64,000 bases of DNA from DASXHY01 sp036272195 (GCA_036272195.1 DATAZE010000046.1:124001-188000), one strand, 5' to 3'. Numbered from the stretch's first letter, positions 1-9,129 are shown. Translations and numbers: made by a program. Notes: generated by a model from the letters alone, not told the origin.

Positions 1-2
1 AT

Positions 3-191
3 GGCAAAAGTGCCGAGGTCTTGAAATGCGACTACCTCATGCGCGGCGTTTACCTGGAGCCAGGCCACCATGAAGTTGAATTTAAATTCCGTTACGATCT
101 CAAAATGCTTTACGTCAACGTCGCCGCAATTCTGCTTGGCTTTTGCCTATTGGGATACGCCATAGTGACAACCCGAAAGAACTCGGATTAA
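3..191 (+). CDS. C-terminal end of a YfhO-like membrane protein (partial)
   Basis: Only the last 62 residues are in the window; the 5' part lies upstream. The visible tail has a beta-rich stretch (YLMRGVYLEPGHHEVEFKF) and then one hydrophobic segment (VAAILLGFCLLGYAIV) and a short charged end. That pattern of 'G-V-Y-L-x-P-G-x-H-x-V-x-F' before a final membrane helix is typical of large polytopic YfhO/GT-C-like glycosyltransferases. Family assignment rests on this tail alone, so it is tentative. Confidence 0.5.
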   Translation, partial: GKSAEVLKCDYLMRGVYLEPGHHEVEFKFRYDLKMLYVNVAAILLGFCLLGYAIVTTRKNSD

Positions 192-222
192 TCTGTCTCG
201 CTGAGACAAAACCCGCCCACGT

Positions 223-981
223 TTACAAACCCGTCGGATGATCCAAAAATGTCCACGGGACTTTAAACTTCCGCGATAAGTCAGCCGCCAGGGCCTTCAC
301 GCCGAATGTCTCGGTGGCATAATGACCCCCATAAAAAACATTCACGCCGAGTTCCTCGGCCAGCGCGTAAGTCCAGTGCGGGCCTTCGCCTGTGATGAAT
401 GTATCCACACCTTCCGCCACAGCTTGCTTGACGCCGTCGCCAGCACCGCCGGTCACTACACCGATGCGTTCACAAATTTCCTTACCGCCCGGAATCAACA
501 GCGGTTTGGCCCCAAGCGCGCGTTGCAAACGGCCTGCCAGGTCCGCACGGGAAATTTTTTGACGAGCCCTGAAACCAATCGTTCCACCGTGGCTCTCAAA
601 AAATGGCCGCAAATGCCTCAAACCAAGCGCGGCGCAGAGTTGAGCGTTATTTCCCAGTTTAGGATGCTCATCAAGGGGGAGGTGCGAACTGTAAACAGCA
701 AGATTGTTCTCAATGAGCAACCGCATCAGCTCGTATTTTTTTCCGATCCAGGGATGGGACGGTGACCAAAAAAGGCCATGATGCACGATGAGCAAATCTG
801 CCTTGGCCGCAATGGCCAGGCAGACCGTCGCCAGGCTGGCATCGACCGCCGCCGCGATCCGCGACACGCTCCCACGATTTTCCACCTGCAACCCGTTGGC
901 GATGCCGTTGTAGTCCCCAATTTCCTTCGTGCGAAGAACTCGGTCGCAATATTGGACAATGCCGGCGAGCGAAGTTTTCAT
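223..981 (-). CDS. Nif3-like dinuclear metal centre protein (YbgI/NIF3 family)
   Basis: A 252-residue protein of the NIF3/YbgI/DUF34 family, which forms a toroidal hexamer with a two-metal site. The metal-binding His-His-Gly motif (LLIVHHGLFW, residues 67-69) is in the N-terminal half. The C-terminal metal ligands appear in GGHYATETFG (H220, E224). The length is normal for the short bacterial form without an inserted PII-like domain. The biochemical role of the family is unsettled, and labels such as 'GTP cyclohydrolase I type 2' are database legacy. It stands alone, convergent with the upstream membrane-protein tail and divergent from speA. Confidence 0.9.
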   Translation of the reverse strand: MKTSLAGIVQYCDRVLRTKEIGDYNGIANGLQVENRGSVSRIAAAVDASLATVCLAIAAKADLLIVHHGLFWSPSHPWIGKKYELMRLLIENNLAVYSSHLPLDEHPKLGNNAQLCAALGLRHLRPFFESHGGTIGFRARQKISRADLAGRLQRALGAKPLLIPGGKEICERIGVVTGGAGDGVKQAVAEGVDTFITGEGPHWTYALAEELGVNVFYGGHYATETFGVKALAADLSRKFKVPWTFLDHPTGL

Positions 982-1217
982 AATTCCTGCAGGACGCGAC
1001 GCGGGAAGTCTCTAAATTGCATTTTTTCAATTGTTTGCAGCACCCAAACGGCCGCGAAGCGATAACACCAGATTTCGACAGGCTTGCAAAGTCCTAATCG
1101 GAGTTCTGTTTTCGTGGTGAGCCCACTAACGTCCCCGTCGGTGTCGCGAAGATTTTTCATTCCACTTATTGCTTTCCACGCGCAGACTTTTATAGTGCGT
1201 TCGTTTGAAGCTGATAA

Positions 1218-3158
1218 ATGAGTAATCCGACAGACGCCAACGACCGCTGGGACATCCAGGCCGCGCGAAATTTGTACAACATCCATCGCTGGGGCGCGAA
1301 ATATTTCGACATCAACGAAGCCGGACACGTCGTTGCCAAGCCGCTCCAGGACGCGGGAGCGCCAGTAGACATCACCGATGTCATCGAGGAGGCCAAGGGA
1401 CGGAACCTGCGATTTCCCTTGCTCATCCGGTTTCAGGACATTCTTCGCCATCGCGTCGAGTCCATCAATCTCGCCTTTCGCAATTCCATCGCGGAATACA
1501 ATTACCAGGGCAAATATCGCGGCGTGTTTCCCATCAAGGTCAACCAGCTTCGCGAGGTGGTCGAAGAAATCCTCGACGCCGGCAAACCTTTCGACTTCGG
1601 GCTCGAAGTCGGGAGCAAACCGGAACTGTTTGCCGGGCTGGCGCTGCAAAGCCAGATGGGCAGCCTGATTATTTGCAACGGCTACAAGGATTCCAGCTTC
1701 ATCAAGATGGCGCTGCTCGGAACCAAGCTCGGCAAAAAAGTCATCATGGTCGTCGAGAAGCTTGAAGAGCTTCGGCAAATTATCTCTGTTTCGAAACAGC
1801 TTGGTGTCGAGCCGCTCATCGGCATTCGCGCGCGGCTCTTGAGCAAGGGCGCGGGACGTTGGGCGGAAAGCGGCGGAGAAAACGCGAAATTCGGCCTGAG
1901 CACGGCCGAACTTTTGATGGCCACCGAAATGTTGAAGGCCGAAAATATTGGCCACTGCCTAAAGCTGTTGCATTTCCACATTGGCTCGCAGGTGCCGGAC
2001 ATTCTGACCGTTAAAAAAGCCGTGCAGGAAGCAGCGCGCTTTTACGGGAAGCTTTACAAGATGGGCTTCAAAATCGAATACATGGACGTCGGCGGCGGCT
2101 TGGGAGTGGACTACGACGGCAGCCGTTCCGCCTTCGATAGTTCGACCAATTATACGCTCCAGGAATACACCAACGACGTCGTCTATTATATCGCTGACGT
2201 TTGCAACGCAGAAAAAGTGCCGCACCCGGACATCATCAGCGAAAGCGGCCGCGCCATTGTTGCGCATCACAGTGTGTTGATTGTGGAAGTGTTCGGCGCG
2301 ATTGAAAAAATTCGGCCGGGTGAAATGTTTCAGTTCGGCGATAATGAGCATGCGCTCGTCAAAGAACTCCTCGACATCAAAAAGAATCTGGGGAAGTCGA
2401 ACAAGTTGGAATCATTTCACGATGCCCAGGAACGGCGCGAAGACGCGCAGCACATGTTCACGCTGGGCGTGATGGATTTGCCGGACAAAGCCAAGATTGA
2501 AAATCTCTATTGGGAAATCAGCAGCGAGGTTGTCCAGTCTTTCAAAGGCCAGGCATACGTGCCCGAGGAAATTCGCAAGCTCGAAGACAGCCTGGGCGAC
2601 CAATATCTTTGCAATTTTTCGGTTTTTCAATCGCTGCTCGATCATTGGGCGCTGGGCCAGTTGTTTCCCATCATGCCGGTGAGCCGCCTGACTGAGTGCC
2701 CCACGCGCGAAGGCACGCTGGTGGACATCACGTGCGATTCCGACGGCCAGGTCAACAAGTTCATCGACCTGCGCGATGTGCGCGATACGCTGCCGATGCA
2801 CAAGCTCAACACCAACGGCAATGGCCAGCTCGAGCCCTATTATCTCGGTTTTTTCCTGATGGGCGCTTACCAGGATATCATGGGCGACCTGCATAACCTT
2901 TTTGGCCGCGTCAATGAAGTCCATGTCTTTCTCGATCCGGATGAAGCCAGTGGCTATTACGTCGAGGAAATCATCGAGGGCAACACCATCGTGCAGGCGC
3001 TCGCCGCGGTGCAGTACGATGAAAATGAATTAAAGCGCCAGATGAAGGCGCAAATGGACGAGGCCATCAAATCCGACCGCATGAAACCATCCGAAGCGAT
3101 GCGTCTGCTGGATGATTACGAAAAGGGGTTGAAAGAATACACCTATCTCAATTTCTGA
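1218..3158 (+). CDS. speA: Biosynthetic arginine decarboxylase
   Basis: A 646-residue PLP enzyme of fold type III that converts arginine to agmatine and CO2, the first step of the agmatine route to putrescine. The PLP lysine is K107 in GVFPIKVNQ. The phosphate-binding glycine run GGGLGVDYDG lies near residue 290, and ESGRAIVAHHSVLIVEVFG near 345 is characteristic of SpeA. Length matches the family (about 630-660). The start ATG has no clear Shine-Dalgarno. No agmatinase or agmatine deiminase gene is adjacent, so the rest of the pathway must be elsewhere. Confidence 0.97.
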   Translation: MSNPTDANDRWDIQAARNLYNIHRWGAKYFDINEAGHVVAKPLQDAGAPVDITDVIEEAKGRNLRFPLLIRFQDILRHRVESINLAFRNSIAEYNYQGKYRGVFPIKVNQLREVVEEILDAGKPFDFGLEVGSKPELFAGLALQSQMGSLIICNGYKDSSFIKMALLGTKLGKKVIMVVEKLEELRQIISVSKQLGVEPLIGIRARLLSKGAGRWAESGGENAKFGLSTAELLMATEMLKAENIGHCLKLLHFHIGSQVPDILTVKKAVQEAARFYGKLYKMGFKIEYMDVGGGLGVDYDGSRSAFDSSTNYTLQEYTNDVVYYIADVCNAEKVPHPDIISESGRAIVAHHSVLIVEVFGAIEKIRPGEMFQFGDNEHALVKELLDIKKNLGKSNKLESFHDAQERREDAQHMFTLGVMDLPDKAKIENLYWEISSEVVQSFKGQAYVPEEIRKLEDSLGDQYLCNFSVFQSLLDHWALGQLFPIMPVSRLTECPTREGTLVDITCDSDGQVNKFIDLRDVRDTLPMHKLNTNGNGQLEPYYLGFFLMGAYQDIMGDLHNLFGRVNEVHVFLDPDEASGYYVEEIIEGNTIVQALAAVQYDENELKRQMKAQMDEAIKSDRMKPSEAMRLLDDYEKGLKEYTYLNF

Positions 3159-3243
3159 AATGACGAATTCCGAATGACGAATTCATTTTTTCCCGCCGTT
3201 CGGCCTCGATTTTCCATTCGTCATTCGTCATTCGTCATTCGCG
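3159..3243. repeat. AATGACG-type heptamer palindrome
   Basis: The left arm has AATGACGAAT units at 3159-3184. The right arm is four CATTCGT units at 3214-3243. It starts at the speA stop codon. Other copies are near 33977, 34494, 35104 and 41761. Confidence 0.8.
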
Positions 3244-3252
3244 ATTCTCGCC

Positions 3253-3933
3253 ATGCTTGAGCCTGCGCCGAACCCCGAACTTCTGAAGTCGCTTGGCCGC
3301 ATGGTCCGGGGTCTCTCGGCGTTGTTTTGGGGATTGCCGGTTTCACTGATTGTCTGCATCGGCACCGCCAGCGCGGGCTGGTTCCAGGTTTACGGCCTGG
3401 TTCCCCCTATTGTGAGCACTGGTCTCGTGGCTTTCGGCCTTTGGCAACTGGATTCGTTTCAGAAACAGGAACGCCCCTGGCGCAACGCGCTCGATCGCGC
3501 CAAAGTGTTTGCCGTGATCAACGTCGGCCTCAGCCCGTTCGTATTCTGGTGGAACCAGCGGCCGGATTTGTTCCCCTATGGCGTTTCCGTGCGCGTCCTG
3601 GCGTTGTCCGCCTGGTTTTTTCTTTTCACCCTCAACACCGTGCTGGTACGGCTCGCAGCGATGCTGCCTGACGAAACCTTGCGCCACGAAACGCGGCAGT
3701 TCACGTCGCTGAACCAGACGCTGCTCCTGGCGCTGCCGGTGGTGATCGCGCTGCAAATTGCGGTGGCGCGAGTCCGGCAATGGCCGCCGCAATTCGAAAC
3801 GGTTCTCGCTGTGTGGGACCGCGGCGGCTCGTGGCTATTAATTCTTTTGACGCTGCTGCCGCTGGCGATGACCATGGCGCTGATTTGGAAAACCAAGGAA
3901 GTGATTCTCGACAGCGTTTTCGGCCAGAAATAG
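3253..3933 (+). CDS. Polytopic membrane protein of unknown function
   Basis: A 226-residue protein with about six hydrophobic segments (roughly residues 20-40, 46-66, 83-100, 111-135, 153-170 and 190-212). I do not recognise the family. Each predicted helix is rich in Leu, Val and Trp, and the short connecting loops are charged. It follows speA after a repeat element; coexpression is possible but not shown. Confidence 0.75.
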   Translation: MLEPAPNPELLKSLGRMVRGLSALFWGLPVSLIVCIGTASAGWFQVYGLVPPIVSTGLVAFGLWQLDSFQKQERPWRNALDRAKVFAVINVGLSPFVFWWNQRPDLFPYGVSVRVLALSAWFFLFTLNTVLVRLAAMLPDETLRHETRQFTSLNQTLLLALPVVIALQIAVARVRQWPPQFETVLAVWDRGGSWLLILLTLLPLAMTMALIWKTKEVILDSVFGQK

Positions 3934-4022
3934 AAACCGTCTTAACCGGAGGAATTCAAGTCAGGCTCCACAGTGTTTTTCTCGACAAGGCGACATAAGA
4001 ATTTGTACGAATCGCTTTTCGC

Positions 4023-5210
4023 CTATTTCTTTACGAACAACGCCAACGACGCCGTGAAACCGTGCAGGAAGTTTTTTTCGCCAATCGGACCGATCTCGCC
4101 GTTGCAGAAAAATCCCGCGAGGCCAATTGGCCCAAACCGGTCCTGCACGCTTTTGGCATCGTGATTAGGGCGGCCAAAGAGCCCCTGGCCACGACCGTTG
4201 CAACTGCATAGGCATCCGCCGTAGATCGGCGCATCTTCCAATTCGTGCTTCGCGCGGCCAAGCAATTCCTCCATATCTTCCATCGCGGCAGCGGCTGACC
4301 GGCGCTGGAATTGCATCGTCTGGCCCGCCCGCGGAAACGCTCCCACCGCAATGCTCCCGGAACGCGGATCGGCCATCAGCAAATTGCGGATGAGGAAATC
4401 GCCGCGATGAAAATCCTCCAAATACTCATTCACCACCAGGCCGACGAAAAGATTATTGCGCGCGATTTTCTGTTCCTGCGGGGTCAGCCGGTTGAACGTT
4501 TCCTCCAGGACTTTGTAGGCGGGACGATTGCCGATTTCGTGGATGATATTGTCCTCCACGCGCGTCAGCGTCCAGGTGTCGCCAATCGGCGTGCAGCCCT
4601 GCGAAATAACGCTGGCGAGCTTGACGTCGCCCCCGATGGAAATCGCCACGCCGCCCTCCTCGAAGACATCGCCGTTCAAGTAAACCTGGGTGCGTTGTTC
4701 GGTGAAATCGCCGCTCGCCAAGCCGCCCATGACCGGCAACGGCGCGTAAGCTTCATTCCAGGTGTTCAACCAGGCTTCACTGTCCAGATGAAACGGATCG
4801 ATAAACGCGAGCCAGCCGTTGCTCTGATCCGGTTCAATGCCGGTTTCAAGCCGCCAATAGCCGGGGCCGTTGGCTTCCTCAACTTGTTCCTGCGTAAAAT
4901 GAAATGCCTTGAGGTCGACACCGGGAAGCGCGTACAGGCCGAGCGTCAGGCCCGGATTTTCCTCCACTTCCTCGCTACCGGCGATAAGGCTTTGGCTCGA
5001 ACAGCCCACCAGGAGTGGAATTTTCGCGTGAACGCGCAGGATTTCGAGAACCTGCTTTGCCTGCGGAAAGAACTTCGGCGACAGGAACACCAGTCCAAGG
5101 TTCACTTGGGCCGCAGCGAGTTGAGCGCGTAAATCCGTCGCCCATTTTTGCAGGCCAGCTTCATCGAAATCGCCCGGCCAATGCGCGGCAACTGAAAATT
5201 TAGTGGTCAC
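4023..5210 (-). CDS. FIST N/C domain sensory protein
   Basis: A 395-residue soluble protein. An N-terminal FIST_N domain (about residues 30-225, with GCSSQSLIAGSEEVEENPG) is followed by a FIST_C domain (about 225-375, with the cysteine-rich YGGCLCSCNGRGQGLFGRP and the family hallmark GLAGFFCNGEIGP). FIST domains are ligand sensors, thought to bind small molecules such as amino acids, and are often linked to signal transduction. Here the protein is free-standing with no kinase or GGDEF partner next to it, so its output is unknown. Start chosen at the first ATG, giving normal full length. Confidence 0.9.
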   Translation of the reverse strand: MTTKFSVAAHWPGDFDEAGLQKWATDLRAQLAAAQVNLGLVFLSPKFFPQAKQVLEILRVHAKIPLLVGCSSQSLIAGSEEVEENPGLTLGLYALPGVDLKAFHFTQEQVEEANGPGYWRLETGIEPDQSNGWLAFIDPFHLDSEAWLNTWNEAYAPLPVMGGLASGDFTEQRTQVYLNGDVFEEGGVAISIGGDVKLASVISQGCTPIGDTWTLTRVEDNIIHEIGNRPAYKVLEETFNRLTPQEQKIARNNLFVGLVVNEYLEDFHRGDFLIRNLLMADPRSGSIAVGAFPRAGQTMQFQRRSAAAAMEDMEELLGRAKHELEDAPIYGGCLCSCNGRGQGLFGRPNHDAKSVQDRFGPIGLAGFFCNGEIGPIGEKNFLHGFTASLALFVKK

Positions 5211-5273
5211 AGAGGAAAGTTAACCAGCGTTCAGAGAAAAGCAAAGTGGAAGGTTGAGATCTGTTCCGTGGCT

Positions 5274-5360
5274 CGTTAAATGAGTTAAATAAGTCAAATG
5301 AGGCAAATAGCTTGCCCGGGTTCGCTCAGTTAACCATTTAACTTATTAACCCATTTGACC
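5274..5360. repeat. Period-9 AT-rich inverted repeat
   Basis: The left arm (5274-5310) carries three 9-base units: AAATGAGTT, AAATAAGTC and AAATGAGGC. The right arm (5327-5360) is an approximate reverse complement with the same unit. A GC-rich spacer separates them. It fills most of the gap between the divergent FIST and Nudix genes. Confidence 0.65.
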
Positions 5361-5407
5361 CTGCTTTTCTGTCTTCACCTGCGGCCGCGTTTGGCTAGAA
5401 TCAAGCC

Positions 5408-5872
5408 ATGCAAAAGGTCAGCGCGGGTCTGCTGATGTATCGCATGCGACAAAGCGAATTGGAATTCCTCCTCGCGCATCCCGGCGGCCCATTCTGGAAG
5501 GATCGCGACGCCGGCGCGTGGACGATTCCCAAAGGCGAAATTCAACCGGGCGAAGGACCGCTGAGCGCCGCGAAACTGGAATTCGAGGAGGAAATCGGTT
5601 TCAAACCGGAAGGTCATTTCATCGAGCTAAAGCCCATCACCCAAAAAGGCGGGAAGATTGTTCATGGGTGGGCATTCGAAGGTGAATGCGATACGGCGTG
5701 CATCCGCAGCAACATGTTCCAGATGGAATGGCCACCGCGCTCGGGAAAATTCCAGTCGTATCCTGAGGTAGACCGCGCCTGCTTCTTTCGCATGGAGGAA
5801 GCGAAGCGAAAGATTAACCCGGCGCAGATCGCTTTTCTGGAGGAGTTGAAACAGTTGCGGGAGAAGATTTAA
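5408..5872 (+). CDS. Nudix hydrolase
   Basis: A 154-residue protein with a Nudix box at residues 43-65: G43, E49, then L57-E58-F59-x-E61-E62-x-G64-F65. The usual Arg at position 57 is Leu; the metal-binding glutamates are all present. The family cleaves nucleoside diphosphates linked to another moiety. The N-terminal MQKVSAGLLMYR and AHPGGPFW resemble predicted NTP pyrophosphohydrolases of the diadenosine-polyphosphate/MutT-like group. The substrate cannot be deduced. It stands alone. Confidence 0.92.
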   Translation: MQKVSAGLLMYRMRQSELEFLLAHPGGPFWKDRDAGAWTIPKGEIQPGEGPLSAAKLEFEEEIGFKPEGHFIELKPITQKGGKIVHGWAFEGECDTACIRSNMFQMEWPPRSGKFQSYPEVDRACFFRMEEAKRKINPAQIAFLEELKQLREKI

Positions 5873-5890
5873 GACCTGGGGAATAACTGC

Positions 5891-5918
5891 ACAGGGGCAG
5901 GACGCCCATGCCACTAAT
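5891..5918. repeat. Degenerate short hairpin repeat (CCACTA tail)
   Basis: GGGGCAGGACGCCCATGCCACTA is a decayed copy of the CACGGGCG-GGA-CGCCCGTG-CCACTA hairpin seen at 19451 and 48364. The left arm has lost several pairing bases. The rest of the gap to 6160 holds nothing I recognise. Confidence 0.55.
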
Positions 5919-6160
5919 AACTGTTCACAGAGTTGTAACACAATTTCCAGGCTCGTTACCCTAAGATTAAGAGATGGATTCCTATGACGGGCGAGTGACC
6001 GGCTTTGTCCATCTCCCGCGACCGAGTTGCCCTCGGCGGCGGTTGGCGATCGCCTGGCTCGGGACTCCCGCGAGTGCAGTCCGGCTGAAGATAAAAACGC
6101 GGCGGTGCGCTACGCCGGCGATGGGCAGTCAGTTTACTGGAAGCTTTAGACAATAAAATT

Positions 6161-7093
6161 ATGCATCAAATCATGTTCACACCGCTGTTCGGCAGCGCGC
6201 TTGACTTTGCGTTCAAACAAGCCACGCCCGAAGGCAAGACGACCATCTGCGTGCTGGTCATTCTTTCAATTTTCAGTTGGACGGTGATTATCTCCAAGGC
6301 GCGTCAGTTGCTTCGCGCGCGAGCGGCTGGCAAAAAGTTTTTCACTGCGTATCGCGAAACCCGCGACCCGATGGATCTCGCGCGGAAGGGATTGGAATTC
6401 GACGGCGCCCCGGCTTACGAACTTTATTATTCCGGCGCGGAGGAACTTGAGTATCAGTTGAAAAATAATCCCGTCCAGGTCGTCACGGTTAAAAACACTG
6501 TTCACGGCCCTGCAACTTCCACCGGCCAGCAAACGGACATACTCGCGCGACAAATCACGACCAAGATTACCCCATCGTCCTTTGATTCGGTTCGGGTTTC
6601 GCTAGAACGCGCGGCCAGCACGCAGGCGTTGTCGTTGGAAAAAGGAATGATCATTCTCTCCACCGCTGTGGCCGGCGGGCCGTTCATCGGTTTGCTCGGA
6701 ACGGTTTGGGGCGTCATGGAAACGTTCTCGGGCATTGCCAAAGCCGCCTCCGCCAGCCTCACGGCCATGGCGCCCGGTGTGGCCGGCGCGCTTATCGCCA
6801 CGGTCACCGGATTGTTCGTCGCGATTCCCGCTATGTTCGCCTACAACTACATGGTCACCAGCATTCGAGCCATCACGCAGGAACTGGATGCCTTCGCCAG
6901 CGAATACGCCACGGCGCTCGAACACAAGTACGTCGACAACCGCCCGCTCGCACAGGAAATTCGGGAAGCGTTTCAGGGTAATTACCCGGGAATCCCGGCC
7001 GCGGAAAATCAAATCACCCCGCCGTTGGCCGAAAGGCGCGCGGAAACGCCCAAGACCATTCCTCCCTTGTTACCGGAAGCAGTCCAGGCATGA
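6161..7093 (+). CDS. exbB: ExbB/TolQ/MotA-type proton channel
   Basis: A 310-residue inner-membrane protein. TM1 is about residues 28-46, TM2 about 161-190 (GGPFIGLLGTVWGVMETF) and TM3 about 205-233 (APGVAGALIATVTGLFVAIP), the conserved MotA_ExbB core. The proton channel it forms with ExbD drives TonB-type energy transfer to the outer membrane. The loop between TM1 and TM2 (about 50-160) is long and carries an unusual ELEYQLKNNPVQVV stretch not typical of ExbB. First gene of a four-gene operon; its stop overlaps the exbD start. Confidence 0.92.
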   Translation: MHQIMFTPLFGSALDFAFKQATPEGKTTICVLVILSIFSWTVIISKARQLLRARAAGKKFFTAYRETRDPMDLARKGLEFDGAPAYELYYSGAEELEYQLKNNPVQVVTVKNTVHGPATSTGQQTDILARQITTKITPSSFDSVRVSLERAASTQALSLEKGMIILSTAVAGGPFIGLLGTVWGVMETFSGIAKAASASLTAMAPGVAGALIATVTGLFVAIPAMFAYNYMVTSIRAITQELDAFASEYATALEHKYVDNRPLAQEIREAFQGNYPGIPAAENQITPPLAERRAETPKTIPPLLPEAVQA

Positions 7094-7518
7094 AAAAGTG
7101 TTCGCATAGCCATCACCACGCGCTGGCGGAATTAAACATCACTCCGCTGCTCGACCTGGCGTTCGTGTTGCTCGTGATTTTCATCATCACGACCACGCCG
7201 ATTGTGAACGATCTCGCGGTGGATTTGCCGAGCGCCGCGCGGCGACCCAAAGACCCGAAGCCCAAGATCAATTACGTGACCGTCCAGGATTCCGGTAAGA
7301 TTTATCTGAACCAGGCCGAAGTGACTCTTGATACCTTGCCAGACCAACTCGTCAGCCTGCGGTTGGTAGACCAGGACATAAACGTCGTCATTCGCGGCTC
7401 AGCCAAGACCAAATACCGGAATATTGTAGCGGTCATGGACGCGCTGCAGCAGGCCAATGTGCTTAAAGTGAACCTTGCCACCGAACCATTTGCTGAGGGA
7501 CCGGCCAAGAAGGAGTAA
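7090..7518 (+). CDS. exbD: ExbD/TolR-family protein 1
   Basis: A 142-residue protein with one TM helix just after the N-terminus (LNITPLLDLAFVLLVIFIITT). The membrane aspartate of LLDLAF corresponds to the essential proton-carrying Asp of ExbD/TolR. The periplasmic part has the ExbD fold (DALQQANVLKVNLATEP). The start overlaps the exbB stop by 4 bases. A second ExbD, closely similar in the membrane helix, lies two genes downstream. Confidence 0.95.
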   Translation: MKKCSHSHHHALAELNITPLLDLAFVLLVIFIITTTPIVNDLAVDLPSAARRPKDPKPKINYVTVQDSGKIYLNQAEVTLDTLPDQLVSLRLVDQDINVVIRGSAKTKYRNIVAVMDALQQANVLKVNLATEPFAEGPAKKE

Positions 7519-7521
7519 TTT

Positions 7522-8196
7522 ATGATCCAGAAACGAACGAAAAGCAATTCGTCGAAGGTCAACCTGATCATTTCCGCCGTTTTCCACACAGTTCTCGTGG
7601 GGGCAATCTTTTATTTCGCGGCGAAGGAAGGGTTGCTCGGGAAAAAATTGAAGGAACTCACGGTGACCATGGAAAAGGTGAAAAAACCGGAGCCGCCCAA
7701 GGACAAACCGGAACCGCCTAAGATCGATCAACCGAAACAAGTGGCGAAAGTCTCGGTGCCGCAACCGCAGACCGCAACGCCTCCGCCGCCCGCCGCATCG
7801 GATGCCGCGCCTACGGTCGCGCCCGCCGCCGCTGTATTGCCGGCGTTCAGCTTCGATGAAGGCGCGCGCCAGGTGCAGAGCATTTCCAATCCGAACGATA
7901 TTTATAAGGCGCTGGTTGAGCACACGCTGCGTTCCTACTGGAACCGGCCGGAAGATATGCCGGACGATCAATACGCGGCCAACGTGGAATTGACGATTGA
8001 TAAAAGCGGTTATGTCGCAGATTCACGCTGGATCAATGGCTCCGGCAATACCCGCTGGGACGACACTGTGAAGCAGGCCGTGGCGCAGTTGAAGGCCATC
8101 AGCCGTCCGCCTCCAAAGGGATTTCCAGACAAGTTCACCGTCCGCTTTGACGTGGAAAGCACCCGCACCGAGGCAATTCAACTGGGCATCCGGTGA
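7522..8196 (+). CDS. tonB: TonB-like energy transducer
   Basis: A 224-residue protein with an N-terminal signal anchor (about residues 14-33, VNLIISAVFHTVLVGAIFYF), a Lys/Pro-rich spacer (about 48-105, with repeated KPEPPK) and a C-terminal TonB/TolA-like domain (about 130-224, YKALVEHTLRSYWNRPEDMP). It would span the periplasm and couple the ExbBD motor to outer-membrane receptors. No TonB-dependent receptor is adjacent, so the cargo is unknown. A TolA-like role is an alternative, given the two ExbD/TolR proteins. Confidence 0.85.
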   Translation: MIQKRTKSNSSKVNLIISAVFHTVLVGAIFYFAAKEGLLGKKLKELTVTMEKVKKPEPPKDKPEPPKIDQPKQVAKVSVPQPQTATPPPPAASDAAPTVAPAAAVLPAFSFDEGARQVQSISNPNDIYKALVEHTLRSYWNRPEDMPDDQYAANVELTIDKSGYVADSRWINGSGNTRWDDTVKQAVAQLKAISRPPPKGFPDKFTVRFDVESTRTEAIQLGIR

Positions 8197-8594
8197 AAAA
8201 AATTTCCAAAGGCCATCATAGTTCGTTAAACGAACTGAACATTACGCCGCTGCTCGACCTGGCGTTCGTGCTGCTGGTGATTTTCATCATCACCACTCCG
8301 CAACTCTCGAACGATCTGGAAATGAACCTGCCCTCGCCCAAAACCGAGAAGCCACCCGGCCCGCCGCCGAAGATCAACCGTATCGTCGTGGATGCCGACG
8401 GCCATATCACTTTCAACAGCGAGGCGATGGAATTGCCGGTGTTGCAAAAGACGCTGGTAGCATTGAAGGCCGGCGACACCAATGCGACGGTCGTGGTCAA
8501 AGGTTCCAGCGACGTGGATTACCAGCGAGTCATCGGCGTGCTTGATGCGCTGCAACAGGCGGACATCACCAAAGTGGGTTTGGCGACGGAGTAA
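8193..8594 (+). CDS. ExbD/TolR-family protein 2
   Basis: A 133-residue paralogue of the upstream ExbD with the same N-terminal helix (LNELNITPLLDLAFVLLV) and membrane Asp. The periplasmic part (VVKGSSDVDYQRVIGVLDALQQADITK) aligns with the first copy. It overlaps the tonB stop by 4 bases. Two non-identical ExbDs suggest a mixed channel or two separate complexes sharing ExbB. Confidence 0.93.
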   Translation: MKKISKGHHSSLNELNITPLLDLAFVLLVIFIITTPQLSNDLEMNLPSPKTEKPPGPPPKINRIVVDADGHITFNSEAMELPVLQKTLVALKAGDTNATVVVKGSSDVDYQRVIGVLDALQQADITKVGLATE

Positions 8595-8667
8595 AAGTTC
8601 CAGCGGATAAAAGTTTCCTCTTTTTTGCCTATTGCACGCTCCCGCGCGGTTATGCTGAAATCGTTAC

Positions 8668-9129
8668 ATGGCTGCCGGTCAACTCTGGCTTTTTGACCCG
8701 CCGAAACCGCTCGTGGAACGGTTCGGCGATGAATTCTTTAGCGCGCTGCCGACCGGGCCCGGCGTGTATCTCATGTGCGGAGAAACGGAGGGCGTTTTAT
8801 ACGTGGGCAAGGCGCGAAATCTTCGCAGGCGGCTGAGCAGTTATCGCGTCGCCAATTCCGAACGGCTTCCTCGCCGGACCATCCGACTCCTGCATCACGT
8901 GCGACGCATCGAGTGGGACGAATGCCCGAGCGAAGAAGCTGCAAGCCTTCGCGAGGAGCTTTTGATTTGCGTGCTCGCGCCAAAATTCAATGCCGTCGGA
9001 AAAGTGTGGGAGCGGAAGGGAAAGTCCCGGGTGCAAAGTGTTTGCCGGGGACTGAGCAAAGCTCAGTTGGTCGCCAAGGCCAGGGAATTCATCCTGAAGA
9101 GAGCGGAACCCTCTTTCACCGCGGGGTGA
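8668..9129 (+). CDS. GIY-YIG domain protein
   Basis: A 153-residue protein with a GIY-YIG nuclease core: G-V-Y at residues 32-34, Y-V-G at 45-47, then KARNLRRRLSSY and a downstream Glu in CPSEEAASLREELL (candidate metal ligand). It resembles the N-terminal nuclease domain of UvrC without the helix-hairpin-helix and UvrBC parts. It may be a stand-alone structure-specific endonuclease of the UvrC-N/Cho type. It sits between the tonB operon and the VWA/PspA cluster with gaps on both sides. Confidence 0.85.
   Translation: MAAGQLWLFDPPKPLVERFGDEFFSALPTGPGVYLMCGETEGVLYVGKARNLRRRLSSYRVANSERLPRRTIRLLHHVRRIEWDECPSEEAASLREELLICVLAPKFNAVGKVWERKGKSRVQSVCRGLSKAQLVAKAREFILKRAEPSFTAG

Noticed and set aside
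978..1955. A minus-strand frame of 325 codons opposite speA
   Set aside because: Shadow of speA; no motif, no start signal, and it overlaps a highly conserved enzyme.
5956..6156. Small overlapping ORFs before exbB
   Set aside because: About 60-65 codons on both strands over the same bases, with Arg/Pro/Ser-rich products; no sign of coding.
8668..9129. GIY-YIG homing endonuclease of a mobile intron
   Set aside because: No intron structure or split gene surrounds it; it looks like a UvrC-N-type free-standing protein.
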